From NCBI GenBank assembly GCA_020024645.1, contig JAHHTN010000024.1, positions 1 through 24,215 on the forward strand: a DNA stretch of 24,215 nt, written 5' to 3'. A program made the translations under genes and the position numbers. Each line of letters starts with the position of its first letter. Position 1 is the first letter of the stretch. Positions 16,403 to 24,215 of the stretch are shown piece by piece. The notes beneath the pieces are model-generated. The model saw nothing but the letters and a program-made list of their open reading frames with translations, did no database searches and was not told the DNA's origin. This DNA is from Faecalimonas sp. GTDB taxonomy: Bacteria; Bacillota; Clostridia; Lachnospirales; Lachnospiraceae.

Positions 16403-17860
16403 ATGAGTAAAGTAAGAACGAGATTTGCGCCAAGTCCTACAGGAAGAATGCATGTAGGAAATTTGAGAACAGCATTGTATGCATATTTAATTGCAAAACA
16501 TGAAGAAGGAGATTTTCTTCTTCGTATAGAGGACACAGACCAAGAGCGATACGTAGAAGGTGCAATTGATATTATATATAGAACGTTGGAAAAAACAGGG
16601 CTTATTCATGATGAGGGACCAGATAAAGATGGTGGATATGGACCGTATGTACAGAGTGAACGTAATGCATCAGGACTTTATTTAAAATATGCAAAACAGT
16701 TAGTAGAACAAGGAGATGCATATTATTGTTTTTGCGATAAAGAAAGATTAGAATCATTAAAGAGTACAGTAGCAGAAGGTGGTACAGAAATTGTTGTCTA
16801 TGATAAACATTGCTTACACTTGAGGAAAGAAGAAGTAGAAAAGAATCTTGCAGAAGGAAAGCCTTATGTTATTCGCATTAATATGCCAACTGAAGGAACG
16901 ACAACATTTCATGATGATATTTATGGAGATATTACAGTTCCGAATGAAGAATTAGATGATATGATTTTGATTAAATCAGACGGATTTCCAACATATAATT
17001 TTGCGAATGTAGTGGATGATCATTTACAAGGAATTACACACGTTGTACGTGGAAACGAATATTTATCATCTGCACCCAAATATAATAGATTGTACGAAGC
17101 ATTTGGCTGGGAAGTTCCAACATATGTACATTGTCCGCTTATTACAGATGAAAATCATAAAAAATTAAGTAAACGTTGTGGACATTCTTCTTATGAGGAT
17201 TTAGTAGAACAGGGATATTTGACAGAAGCAATTGTAAATTATGTTGCTTTATTAGGATGGAGTCCTGCAGATAATAGAGAAATTTTTTCATTAGAAGAAT
17301 TAGTACAAGCGTTTGATTATCATCACATGAGTAAATCTCCAGCAGTATTTGATACTGTAAAATTAAAATGGATGAATGGGGAGTACTTGAAAGCAATGGA
17401 TTTTGATAGATTCTTTGAATTGGCGGAACCATACATTGAAGAGGTAGTGACAAAAGATTATGATTTAAAGAAGATTGCAGCGCTTGTGCAGACAAGAATT
17501 GAAATTTTCCCAGATATTAAAGAACATATTGATTTCTTTGCGGAATTACCAGAATATGATATAGCAATGTATACACATAAAAAGATGAAAACAAATGAGG
17601 AAACTTCTTTGGAAGTATTGCAAGAAATTCTTCCATTATTTGAAGCCCAGGAAGATTATAGTAATGATGCCTTATATGCAGTTTTAAAGAACTATGTAGA
17701 AGAAAAAGGTTGCAAAAATGGATATGCAATGTGGCCGGTAAGAACGGCTGTATCGGGAAAGCAGAATACTCCAGGTGGTGCAACAGAAATTATGGAAATT
17801 TTAGGAAAAGAAGAATCGTTAAGACGTATTCGAAAAGGAATTGAATTGTTAAGTAAGTAA
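16403..17860 (+). CDS. gltX: Glutamyl-tRNA synthetase
   Basis: GltX charges tRNA-Glu (and, in many bacteria lacking GlnRS, also tRNA-Gln for later amidation) with glutamate in the cytosol. The 485-residue length is standard. The class I HIGH motif is GRMHVGN (about 14-20) inside RFAPSPTGRMHVGNLRTA, the next conserved piece LLRIEDTDQERY follows, and the KMSKS equivalent is KKLSKRCG near residue 254. The helical anticodon-binding part fills the C-terminal third. ATG 16403 is fixed by AGGAG (16390-16394), the conserved SKVRTRFAPSPTG start and the promoter just upstream. The helicase gene begins nine bases after the stop. Whether it is discriminating cannot be told here. Confidence 0.97.
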   Translation: MSKVRTRFAPSPTGRMHVGNLRTALYAYLIAKHEEGDFLLRIEDTDQERYVEGAIDIIYRTLEKTGLIHDEGPDKDGGYGPYVQSERNASGLYLKYAKQLVEQGDAYYCFCDKERLESLKSTVAEGGTEIVVYDKHCLHLRKEEVEKNLAEGKPYVIRINMPTEGTTTFHDDIYGDITVPNEELDDMILIKSDGFPTYNFANVVDDHLQGITHVVRGNEYLSSAPKYNRLYEAFGWEVPTYVHCPLITDENHKKLSKRCGHSSYEDLVEQGYLTEAIVNYVALLGWSPADNREIFSLEELVQAFDYHHMSKSPAVFDTVKLKWMNGEYLKAMDFDRFFELAEPYIEEVVTKDYDLKKIAALVQTRIEIFPDIKEHIDFFAELPEYDIAMYTHKKMKTNEETSLEVLQEILPLFEAQEDYSNDALYAVLKNYVEEKGCKNGYAMWPVRTAVSGKQNTPGGATEIMEILGKEESLRRIRKGIELLSK

Positions 17861-17869
17861 GGGGAATAT

Positions 17870-19705
17870 ATGGGATTTAATAAAGCACAAATAGAGGCGA
17901 TTACACATCATGATGGTCCCATGTTAGTTTTGGCTGGTCCAGGATCAGGAAAAACACTTGTCATTACGAGAAGAATAGAATATTTAATTCAGAAGCGAAA
18001 AGTAAGGCCAGAAGAAATTCTGGTCATTACTTTTACTAAGGCTGCAACCAATGAAATGCGTGAAAGATTTAAAAAAGTAATGCAAGGAAGGTATTTACCT
18101 GTTACCTTTGGAACGTTTCATGGTATTTATTACGGTATCTTAAAGTGGGCATATAAACTGTCAACAGATAATATTTTTTCAGAAGAAGAAAAAACACGTC
18201 TTTTAAAAGAAATATTGGAACATATAGATGCGGAGATTGACATAGAAGATGAAAACGATTTCTTGGAAGGAATTAGGGGAGAAATTAGTTGTATCAAAAA
18301 TAATCAATTAAATATATCTGAATTTCAATCGGCATATTGTGCCCAAACAGTATTTAAGGAAATTTATTATACATATGAAAGAGAAAGAAATAGAAGAAAA
18401 AAATTAGATTTTGATGACATGCTTGTTTTGTGCTATGAATTATTCACAAAAAGGCCAGATATATTAAAAAAATGGCAAGAGAGATATAGTTATATATTGA
18501 TTGATGAATTTCAAGATATTAATAAGGTGCAGTATGATGTGATTCGTATGTTGGCTCTTCCACAAAATAATTTATTTATTGTGGGAGATGATGATCAGTC
18601 TATTTATAAATTTAGAGGGGCTAGACCAGAGATTATGCTCGGCTTTGAAAAAGATTACCCCGATGCAAAAAAAGTGTTATTAGATGTAAACTATCGTTGT
18701 ACAAAAGCAATTGTAAATGGTGCAAAGAAAATTATTCAAAAGAATAAAAATAGATATGCAAAAAATCTTATTACTTCAAATGAACAGGGTGCGGATATTC
18801 ATATACAGGAGGTTCGTAATCTTTCAGAAGAGAGTATATATGTATTAAATGAAATTAGGGAAGAAATGAATCGAGGAGTTCCAGCTACAGAAATAGCAGT
18901 GCTATTTCGTACAAATATGGAACCACGTATGTTGGCAGAAACATTTATGGAATATAATCTTCCTTTTCAGATGAAAGAGCATCTTCCTAATTTATATGAG
19001 CATTTTATTTGCAAAAATTTTTGTGCATATCTAAGAATGGCAGTTGGAAAAAAAGAGAGAAAAGATTTTTTGGAAGTAATGAATCGTCCTATTCGATATA
19101 TTAGTAGAAGCAGTGTGGAAAAGGCAGAAGTTTCCTTTGAAGATTTAAGAAAATTCTATTGTGATAAAGAATGGATGTTAGATAGAATAGATCAATTGGA
19201 TGTAGATTTACGCATAATGAAAAATATGACACCATACGCTGCCATTCAATATATTCGTAAAAAAATAGGATACGATGATTTTTTGAAAGATTATGCTTAT
19301 ACAAGAAAAATAAAAGTGGAAGATTTATATGAAGTTGCTAATGATCTTCAAACAAAAGCAAAGAAATATAAAACAATAAAAGAATGGTTTGCTCATATTG
19401 AAAACTATACAGCAGAACTGAAAAATAGAGCAAAACAAACAGAAGAAAATAAAAATGCAGTTACATTTTTAACCATGCATAGTGCAAAAGGGCTTGAGTT
19501 TCATACGGTTTTTATTATTGAAGCCAATGAAGACATTTGTCCTTATAAAAAAGCTGAAATTGTGGAAGATATGGAAGAGGAAAGACGTATGTTTTATGTT
19601 GCTATGACTCGAGCAAAGAAAAAATTATATATTTCATATGTTAAGGAACGGAACGGGAAAGCAATGGTACCATCACGTTTTGTTAATGATTTACTTTTTG
19701 AATAG
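17870..19705 (+). CDS. UvrD/Rep-like superfamily 1 DNA helicase, short form
   Basis: A 611-residue 3'-5' helicase with every SF1A motif: Q-motif FNKAQIEAI, Walker A AGPGSGKT (motif I), FTKAATNEMRERF (Ia), LIDEFQD (II), GDDDQSIYKFRGA (III), VNYRC (IV), FLTMHSAKGLEF (V) and RRMFYVAMTRAKKKLY (VI). It would unwind DNA with ATP in repair or replication restart. It ends about 40 residues after motif VI, so it lacks the C-terminal extension with the RNA polymerase-binding Tudor domain of PcrA (usually about 720-740 residues). It is therefore likely a second, UvrD-like paralogue and not PcrA itself. AAGGGGAA precedes ATG 17870. Only nine bases separate it from gltX, so the two are co-transcribed, without an obvious functional link. 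Confidence 0.93.
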   Translation: MGFNKAQIEAITHHDGPMLVLAGPGSGKTLVITRRIEYLIQKRKVRPEEILVITFTKAATNEMRERFKKVMQGRYLPVTFGTFHGIYYGILKWAYKLSTDNIFSEEEKTRLLKEILEHIDAEIDIEDENDFLEGIRGEISCIKNNQLNISEFQSAYCAQTVFKEIYYTYERERNRRKKLDFDDMLVLCYELFTKRPDILKKWQERYSYILIDEFQDINKVQYDVIRMLALPQNNLFIVGDDDQSIYKFRGARPEIMLGFEKDYPDAKKVLLDVNYRCTKAIVNGAKKIIQKNKNRYAKNLITSNEQGADIHIQEVRNLSEESIYVLNEIREEMNRGVPATEIAVLFRTNMEPRMLAETFMEYNLPFQMKEHLPNLYEHFICKNFCAYLRMAVGKKERKDFLEVMNRPIRYISRSSVEKAEVSFEDLRKFYCDKEWMLDRIDQLDVDLRIMKNMTPYAAIQYIRKKIGYDDFLKDYAYTRKIKVEDLYEVANDLQTKAKKYKTIKEWFAHIENYTAELKNRAKQTEENKNAVTFLTMHSAKGLEFHTVFIIEANEDICPYKKAEIVEDMEEERRMFYVAMTRAKKKLYISYVKERNGKAMVPSRFVNDLLFE

Positions 19706-19767
19706 GGATGAAAGAACTGTGTGAGAAATTTTTGTTAAGTTTTGAAAGTTTAGTTGATTTTTCTATG

Positions 19768-19817
19768 AAAAAGTAGGGAGAAGCGTTAAAAATCCAATCA
19801 CTTCTCCCTACTTTTTT
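19768..19817. terminator. Strong bidirectional terminator between the helicase and the DUF1292 gene
   Basis: A perfect 16-pair stem: 19768-19783 pairs with 19801-19816 around a 17-base loop, with A's left and T's right. It serves both convergent transcripts. Confidence 0.92.
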
Positions 19818-19834
19818 AAAACCTTTTAAAATAA

Positions 19835-20167
19835 TTAATCTTCGTCAGATAATTCTTCGAATTCTTGAGCATCTAACCATTCGTCAAATGCATCGGCAGC
19901 GATTTCGTACTCATCATCATCTTCGATGTTATCTAATGTAGGTTCTCCGTTTACTTCTGCATAACGGTAAAGATATACGTCACCTTCTTCGTTCTCTCCA
20001 TCTTCATCAATAGGAAGAAGAGCGATGTATTCTTTTTCGTTTGCTTTGTAGATTGTCAATACGACACATTCTACTTCTTCATCGTTGTCCAATGTTAATG
20101 TTACAGTTACCTCTTCATCATGGCAATTACAATCATTGTGGCCACAGTTACAATTATGTTCACTCAT
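19835..20167 (-). CDS. Small acidic DUF1292-family protein
   Basis: A 110-residue protein of the DUF1292 (YrzB-like) family, common in Firmicutes and of unknown function. The core VTLTLDNDEEVECVVLTIY followed by EKEYIALLPID and DVYLYRYAE is the family pattern. Around it the protein is unusually acidic and ends in a Glu/Asp tail. The first 16 residues are Cys/His rich (Cys6, Cys8, His10, Cys13, Cys15, His16), a possible zinc or other metal site. ATG 20167 is chosen because AAAGGAGAT lies just upstream on the minus strand; an in-frame start at 20227 would sit in the promoter. In many relatives this gene lies near yrrK/ruvX-like genes, which are not seen here. Confidence 0.88.
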   Translation of the reverse strand: MSEHNCNCGHNDCNCHDEEVTVTLTLDNDEEVECVVLTIYKANEKEYIALLPIDEDGENEEGDVYLYRYAEVNGEPTLDNIEDDDEYEIAADAFDEWLDAQEFEELSDED

Positions 20168-20198
20168 ATTTTTATCTCCTTTATAATTTGATATAATC

Positions 20199-20227
20199 AC
20201 TCTAACAGAATGAGGACAGAATTGCAA
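20199..20227 (-). promoter_or_regulatory. Possible promoter for the DUF1292 gene
   Basis: On the minus strand TTGCAA (20227-20222), a 17-base spacer and TAGAGT (20204-20199). The -10 is weak; this is the best-placed pair before the ATG. Confidence 0.35.
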
Positions 20228-20239
20228 GGATAAAAACTA

Positions 20240-20267
20240 TTGACAACCTATCAAAAAGAGATAAAAT
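20240..20267 (+). promoter_or_regulatory. SigmaA promoter for the binding-protein operon
   Basis: A perfect TTGACA (20240-20245), a 16-base spacer and TAAAAT (20262-20267), about 45 bases before ATG 20315 and back to back with the DUF1292 promoter. Confidence 0.7.
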
Positions 20268-20314
20268 AAAGTAATAGAAATGTAACAGAACTGTAAAAGA
20301 AAGGAATAACAGTT

Positions 20315-21307
20315 ATGAATATAAAAAGAATAAAATTAATTTTATTAGCAATTGTATGTGTTTTTACACTTGCTGGATGCAAGAAAAATGTAGGGGCAGA
20401 AGAAGATAACCCAGTTAAAGCAGAAGAAAAAGAGGAAAAGCAAATCACATATAAGTTCGGGTTTTCGTGTGTTGCGAAAGAAAATCCGTATTATATTACA
20501 TTGGCAAATGCTATTTGGGAGAGTCTTCAAGAAGGCGGACATACAGTGATAGGAATGAATAAAGATACTCATTTAAGTTCTGTTGAACAGATAGAACAGA
20601 TTAATGAAATGATACAGCAGGGAATAGATGCTATTTTTCTTGCACCTGTAGATTGGAAAGAAATTACGCCAGCATTAGAAGCTTTAAAAAAGGCTGATGT
20701 CAAGATTGTTAATATAGATACAAAAGTGGAAAATTTTGATTATGTTGATGCTTACATTGGTTCTGACAATAAAAATGCAGGAACAGTTTGTGGCAAAGAT
20801 TTGGCAGAACAATGTGAAAATGGTGGTAAAATTGTTATTTTAGAATGTCCGACAATGAATTCAATTAATGAAAGGATTACTGGATTTGAAGAAGCAATAG
20901 TAGGAAAACCTTTTGAAGTTGTTGCGAGGAAAAATGTTAAAGGTGATTTAACAATTGCAAGAGAGGAAACAAAAAAAATTTTAGAAAAGAATAAGGATAT
21001 TACTGCAATAATGTGTGGTAATGATCCCTCAGCAATAGGAGCTTATATTGCTGCAAATGAACTTGGGATAAAAGATATTAAAATTTATGGGGTAGATGGT
21101 TCGCCAGAATTGAAAAAAGAATTAGAAAAACCCAATACACTTATTGCAGGAACAGCAGCGCAATCACCTATTAATTTAGGTAAAACAGCTGTAAAGGTTG
21201 CTTTGAATATATTAAATGGTGAAGAATATGAAGAAGAGACGTTTTTGGATACATATTTGATTACAAAAGAAAATATAGAAATGTATGGAACGGACGGTTG
21301 GCAATAA
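20315..21307 (+). CDS. Lipoprotein sugar-type substrate-binding protein (RbsB-like)
   Basis: A 330-residue periplasmic-binding-protein type 1 lipoprotein. The signal peptide ends in the lipobox LAGC, with Cys22 as the lipid anchor, so it sits on the outer face of the membrane. The mature part has the two-lobe pattern of the RbsB group: FGFSCVAKENPYY, QINEMIQQGIDAIFLAP (about 100-117), VNIDTKV, YIGSDNKNAG and IMCGNDPSAIGA, then IYGVDGSPEL. Ligands of this group are sugars, autoinducer-2 or purine-like compounds; the actual one is unreadable. No permease or ATPase gene is nearby, so it either serves a transporter encoded elsewhere or feeds a sensor. AAGGA (20301-20305) precedes ATG 20315. A GH13-like gene starts 17 bases after its stop. 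Confidence 0.92.
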   Translation: MNIKRIKLILLAIVCVFTLAGCKKNVGAEEDNPVKAEEKEEKQITYKFGFSCVAKENPYYITLANAIWESLQEGGHTVIGMNKDTHLSSVEQIEQINEMIQQGIDAIFLAPVDWKEITPALEALKKADVKIVNIDTKVENFDYVDAYIGSDNKNAGTVCGKDLAEQCENGGKIVILECPTMNSINERITGFEEAIVGKPFEVVARKNVKGDLTIAREETKKILEKNKDITAIMCGNDPSAIGAYIAANELGIKDIKIYGVDGSPELKKELEKPNTLIAGTAAQSPINLGKTAVKVALNILNGEEYEEETFLDTYLITKENIEMYGTDGWQ

Positions 21308-21324
21308 AGAAGAGAGGAAAGTAT

Positions 21325-23016
21325 ATGGAAAAATGTAAAGGAATACCTTTTCCTTTAGGAGTTACTGTAAAAGAAGATTGTGCTAATTTTTCTACAACAG
21401 TGCAAAATACAAAAAGCTGTTTTCTTTTATTGTATAAAAAAGGAGAGTTAACTCCTACATTTGAGATTGAGATGAAAGAAGACCGTGCTTTAGGTGAGGT
21501 TAGAAGTATTATGCTAAAAGGCATGGATTGGTCGCAGTGGGAATATAATTATAAAATAAACGATGATATTGTGACTGATATATATGCAAAAGCGATTGTG
21601 GGAAAAGAAGAATGGTTAGGAGAAGAATCAGGTTTAATAAAAGGAACAATTTTAATAAATTCATATAATTGGGAGGGGGACACACCTCTCTTTCTTCCTG
21701 AAAACGAAGTAATTGCATATAGTCTTCATGTGAGAGGGTTTACAAAACATATATCTGCAAAGGTAAAGCATAGAGGAACTTTTTTGGGTGTGAAAGAAAA
21801 ACTTACATACTTAAAAAAATTAGGGATAAATCAGATACACTGCATGCCAATATATGAATTTGAAGAAAAAGGAAGATATACAAATTATTGGGGATATGGT
21901 TCTGCGTTTTATTTTGCACCCAAATCCTCTTATGCAGCTACGAAAGATGCCGTGTGTGAATTGAAAGATTTGGTGAAAGCATGTCATAAAAATGGTATAG
22001 AGATGATACTTGATTTGCCGTTTACCCCGAGTGTGCCTAGTCAAATGATGATAGACTGTATTCGATATTACAAAATGGAATATCATATAGATGGATTTAT
22101 TGTAAATCCATTTCATGCACCTTTTAAAGAATTGAAAGAAGATCCATTGTTAAAAAATACTAAAATATTAAAGAAACAAGATGATTTTCAAAACATTATG
22201 CGTCAATTTTTAAAAGGTGATGAAGGTATGATTAAAAGTGTAATGTGGTGGACAAGGCATATCTCTAAAGAAGAAGGTGTTTTTAATTATATTACAACGC
22301 ATACAGGTTTTACGCTTACCGATTTAGTTTCCTATGATGGAAAGCATAATGAGAAAAACGGTGAAAAAAATCAAGACGGGCCAGAGTATAATTATAGTTG
22401 GAATTGTGGAGCGGAAGGACCAAGCAGAAAAAAAATAGTTTTGGCATTAAGAAAAAAGCAAATTAGAAATGCTTTTCTTTTATTACTTACTTCTCAAGGT
22501 ATGCCCTGTATTTTAGCTGGAGATGAGTTTCGCAATTCACAGCAAGGGAATAATAATGTTTATTGTCAAGATAATGAAATCGGTTGGGTGAATTGGGGAA
22601 ATACAGAAAAAGATAGAGAAGTGTTTCGTTTTGTACAGGAATTAATTCAGTTTAGAAAAGAACACAAAGTATTACATGCTCCAATTGAATTAAAAGGAAC
22701 AGATAATGTTTCATGTGGAATTCCCGATGTATCGTATCATGGGGAAGCTGCGTGGCAGACTCCATCTCAAATTTCTAGTAGACAGCTAGGAATTTACTAT
22801 TGTGGAGAAGGAATGGGCGAAGATAGTTGTTTTATTGCTTATAATATGCATTGGTTGAAACATTCCTTTGCTTTACCAGCATTAAAAAACGAAAAAAAGT
22901 GGTATCGTGCTGTATCGACAGATATGGGAGTGTTGAAAGAAATGGAAGCATTAGAAGACCAGAGGAAAGTTATGGTAGGGGATAGAACGATAGAGATATT
23001 TGTAGGGAAGGTATAA
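21325..23016 (+). CDS. Isoamylase/GlgX-like GH13 protein lacking catalytic residues (likely pseudoenzyme)
   Basis: A 563-residue cytosolic protein with no signal peptide. Residues 6-90 look like the N-terminal CBM48 domain of debranching enzymes (GIPFPLGV, NFS). A GH13 barrel follows: YSLHVRGFTKH (about 132-142), NYWGYGSAFYFAPK (187-200) and GFTLTDLVSYDGKHNEKNG (328-346) are isoamylase hallmarks. But the four active-site regions are broken. Region I DVVYNH is DLPFTP (230-235). In region II the nucleophile Asp is Asn261 and its Arg is Ile259. In region III the acid Glu is Lys284. In region IV the stabiliser Asp is Thr327. About 40 residues between regions I and II are also missing. The reading frame is intact and well expressed-looking, so this is a pseudoenzyme, perhaps a glycan-binding or regulatory protein, and not a decayed gene. 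ATG 21325 is chosen because AGAGGAAAG precedes it. Confidence 0.88.
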   Translation: MEKCKGIPFPLGVTVKEDCANFSTTVQNTKSCFLLLYKKGELTPTFEIEMKEDRALGEVRSIMLKGMDWSQWEYNYKINDDIVTDIYAKAIVGKEEWLGEESGLIKGTILINSYNWEGDTPLFLPENEVIAYSLHVRGFTKHISAKVKHRGTFLGVKEKLTYLKKLGINQIHCMPIYEFEEKGRYTNYWGYGSAFYFAPKSSYAATKDAVCELKDLVKACHKNGIEMILDLPFTPSVPSQMMIDCIRYYKMEYHIDGFIVNPFHAPFKELKEDPLLKNTKILKKQDDFQNIMRQFLKGDEGMIKSVMWWTRHISKEEGVFNYITTHTGFTLTDLVSYDGKHNEKNGEKNQDGPEYNYSWNCGAEGPSRKKIVLALRKKQIRNAFLLLLTSQGMPCILAGDEFRNSQQGNNNVYCQDNEIGWVNWGNTEKDREVFRFVQELIQFRKEHKVLHAPIELKGTDNVSCGIPDVSYHGEAAWQTPSQISSRQLGIYYCGEGMGEDSCFIAYNMHWLKHSFALPALKNEKKWYRAVSTDMGVLKEMEALEDQRKVMVGDRTIEIFVGKV

Positions 23017-23019
23017 TAG

Positions 23020-23664
23020 ATGAAAATTGGATTGAACTCATTTCAACTAAAAATGATTGCTGTTATTGCAATGATAATTGATCATGTAGGATTATTTTTT
23101 TTCCCACAATATATAATTTTTAGAATTATTGGGCGACTTTCATTTCCCATATTTGCTTTTTTGGTTGTGGAAGGTTTTTTTCATACAAGCGATATTTTAA
23201 AATATATGCTTCGCTTAAGTGTGTTTGCAATTGTTTCTGAAGTTCCATTTGATTTATTGACTACAGGAAAGTTTTTTGATTTGCGGCATCAGAATGTATT
23301 TTTTACTTTGCTTATTGGAGTGATTCTTTTATATTTTTATGAGAAACAGTATTCTAGATTTTCTAGGGTTAGTACAGTTTTTCTTATTATGCTTGCAGGA
23401 GATGTTTTTAGAACGGATTATGGTGCATGGGGAGTTTTGATGATTTTTTGCTTCTTTATTTTTAGGGAACGTTTGCTAGAAAAAATCATTAGCATTGCAA
23501 TGATTAATGTACTTGTATTTGGAAATGTTCAGATGTTTGGTGCATTAGCACTTTTAGCAATTTGTCTATATAATGGTGAAAAGGGAAAAGGTTATAAATA
23601 TTTCTTTTACTTTATATATCCAGTGCATTTATGGATTATATGGGCGATTAAAACGATGATATAG
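23020..23664 (+). CDS. TraX-family integral membrane protein
   Basis: A 214-residue protein with about seven membrane segments. The opening LKMIAVIAMIIDHVGLFFF (with the conserved Asp-His pair near residues 21-22), then IGRLSFPIFAFLVVEGF and VPFDLL, are the TraX signature. In F plasmids TraX N-acetylates pilin; the many chromosomal Firmicutes members have no known role, though they are related to membrane acyltransferases. It starts three bases after the previous stop with AGGGAAGG upstream, so it is translated in the same operon. No conjugation gene is near, so a pilin substrate is unlikely. Confidence 0.9.
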   Translation: MKIGLNSFQLKMIAVIAMIIDHVGLFFFPQYIIFRIIGRLSFPIFAFLVVEGFFHTSDILKYMLRLSVFAIVSEVPFDLLTTGKFFDLRHQNVFFTLLIGVILLYFYEKQYSRFSRVSTVFLIMLAGDVFRTDYGAWGVLMIFCFFIFRERLLEKIISIAMINVLVFGNVQMFGALALLAICLYNGEKGKGYKYFFYFIYPVHLWIIWAIKTMI

Positions 23665-23677
23665 GAGTGGAAAAGAA

Positions 23678-24215
23678 ATGAAAGCGTGGAGACATTTTTG
23701 TACAATTACACATCATAAAATTTTAGTTATGAGGTACTGTTTTCAAGTGGGATTGTATAGACAAGGATTAATGCATGATTTATCTAAATATAGTTTTTCG
23801 GAATTTTTAGTAGGGTGCAAGTATTATCAAGGGACAAGAAGCCCCAATAATGCGGAAAGAGAAGCGCTCGGTTATTCAAGTGCATGGCTACATCACAAAG
23901 GAAGAAATAAACATCATTATGAATATTGGATTGATTATGGTGTTGGAAAAGAAAAAGGATTGGTAGGAATGCCTATGCCAAAAAAGTATGTTGTAGAAAT
24001 GTTTATGGATAGAATAGCAGCATCAAAAACATATATGAGAGAAAAATATACTGATAGAAAACCACTGGAATATTATGAGCAAGGGGCAAAATATGTGAGA
24101 AAAATGCTACATAAAGACACGCAGGAATTACTGGAAACCCTTCTTAATATGTTGGCGGAACAGGGAGAAAAAAGTACATTTGACTATATTCGAAAAGAAG
24201 TGTTGAATAAAAATG
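23678..24215 (+). CDS. DUF5662-like protein, 5' part (cut by the window end)
   Basis: The frame is open from ATG 23678 to the last base (179 codons), so the stop lies beyond the window. AGGAG (23663-23667) overlaps the stop of the TraX-like gene. The protein is soluble and rich in His: ITHHKILVMRYC, LMHDLSKYSFSEF, GTRSPNNAEREALGYSSAW, LHHKGRNKHHYEYW, then MFMDRIAA. The spaced HH, HD and HHxxxxxHH groups look like a helical metal-binding (HD-like) site. From memory this matches the DUF5662 family; its function is unknown. Very little seems missing, because relatives are about this long. It is the last visible gene of the binding-protein operon. Confidence 0.82.
   Translation, partial: MKAWRHFCTITHHKILVMRYCFQVGLYRQGLMHDLSKYSFSEFLVGCKYYQGTRSPNNAEREALGYSSAWLHHKGRNKHHYEYWIDYGVGKEKGLVGMPMPKKYVVEMFMDRIAASKTYMREKYTDRKPLEYYEQGAKYVRKMLHKDTQELLETLLNMLAEQGEKSTFDYIRKEVLNKN

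Noticed and set aside
23020..23664. A conjugative element suggested by TraX
   Set aside because: TraX-family proteins are common on Firmicutes chromosomes, and no relaxase, integrase or mating-pore gene is present.

Overview
The window reads as a low-GC Gram-positive anaerobe of the Clostridia, most likely a Lachnospiraceae member. The reasons are the AT-rich DNA with A-rich codons, strong AGGAGG-type ribosome binding sites, a BceS/BceAB-type cell-envelope module, T-rich intrinsic terminators, and a three-gene cluster that I recall (from memory, not searched) as typical of that family. No rRNA, tRNA, CRISPR array, insertion sequence, phage gene or riboswitch was seen. No gene-free stretch exceeds 300 bases. 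This looks like core chromosome, not a mobile island.

Layout. (1) Bases 1-3620: end of a BceS-like sensor kinase, a terminator-like hairpin, then a BceA-like ATPase and a BceB-like permease (antimicrobial-peptide sensing and detoxification). (2) 3738-4703: a CaCA-family cation/Ca2+ antiporter, facing a CobD/HisC-like PLP enzyme (5828-4719, minus) across a shared terminator. (3) 5861-11215: a divergent promoter region with a perfect palindrome, then three co-directional genes of unknown function: a 1087-residue beta/TPR-like scaffold protein, a 413-residue Hsp70/actin-fold-like protein, and a 253-residue TPR-like protein. (4) 11348-13508: purC-purB. (5) 13593-14851: a split ThrE-type exporter (YjjP-like plus YjjB-like). 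(6) 14967-16256: a class Ic aspartate aminotransferase-like enzyme. (7) 16403-19705: gltX followed by a short UvrD-like helicase. (8) 20167-19835 (minus): a small acidic DUF1292 protein. (9) 20315 to the right edge: a lipoprotein sugar-binding protein, an isoamylase-like GH13 protein that has lost its catalytic residues, a TraX-family membrane protein and a DUF5662-like protein cut by the window end.

The best candidate for an undescribed system is region 3. Its genes are tightly packed, with a 26-base overlap between the second and third. They combine a cytosolic scaffold-like protein, a divergent nucleotide-binding-fold protein and a TPR-like helper, with no enzyme or transporter nearby to explain them. 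The second most interesting item is the catalytically degenerate isoamylase-like protein in an operon with an orphan solute-binding lipoprotein. Most other genes are ordinary housekeeping or resistance functions.

Transcription units inferred from promoters and hairpins: kinase | ATPase-permease | antiporter >< aminotransferase | <> three-gene cluster | purC-purB | yjjP-yjjB | aminotransferase | gltX-helicase >< DUF1292 | <> binding protein-pseudo-GH13-TraX-DUF5662.
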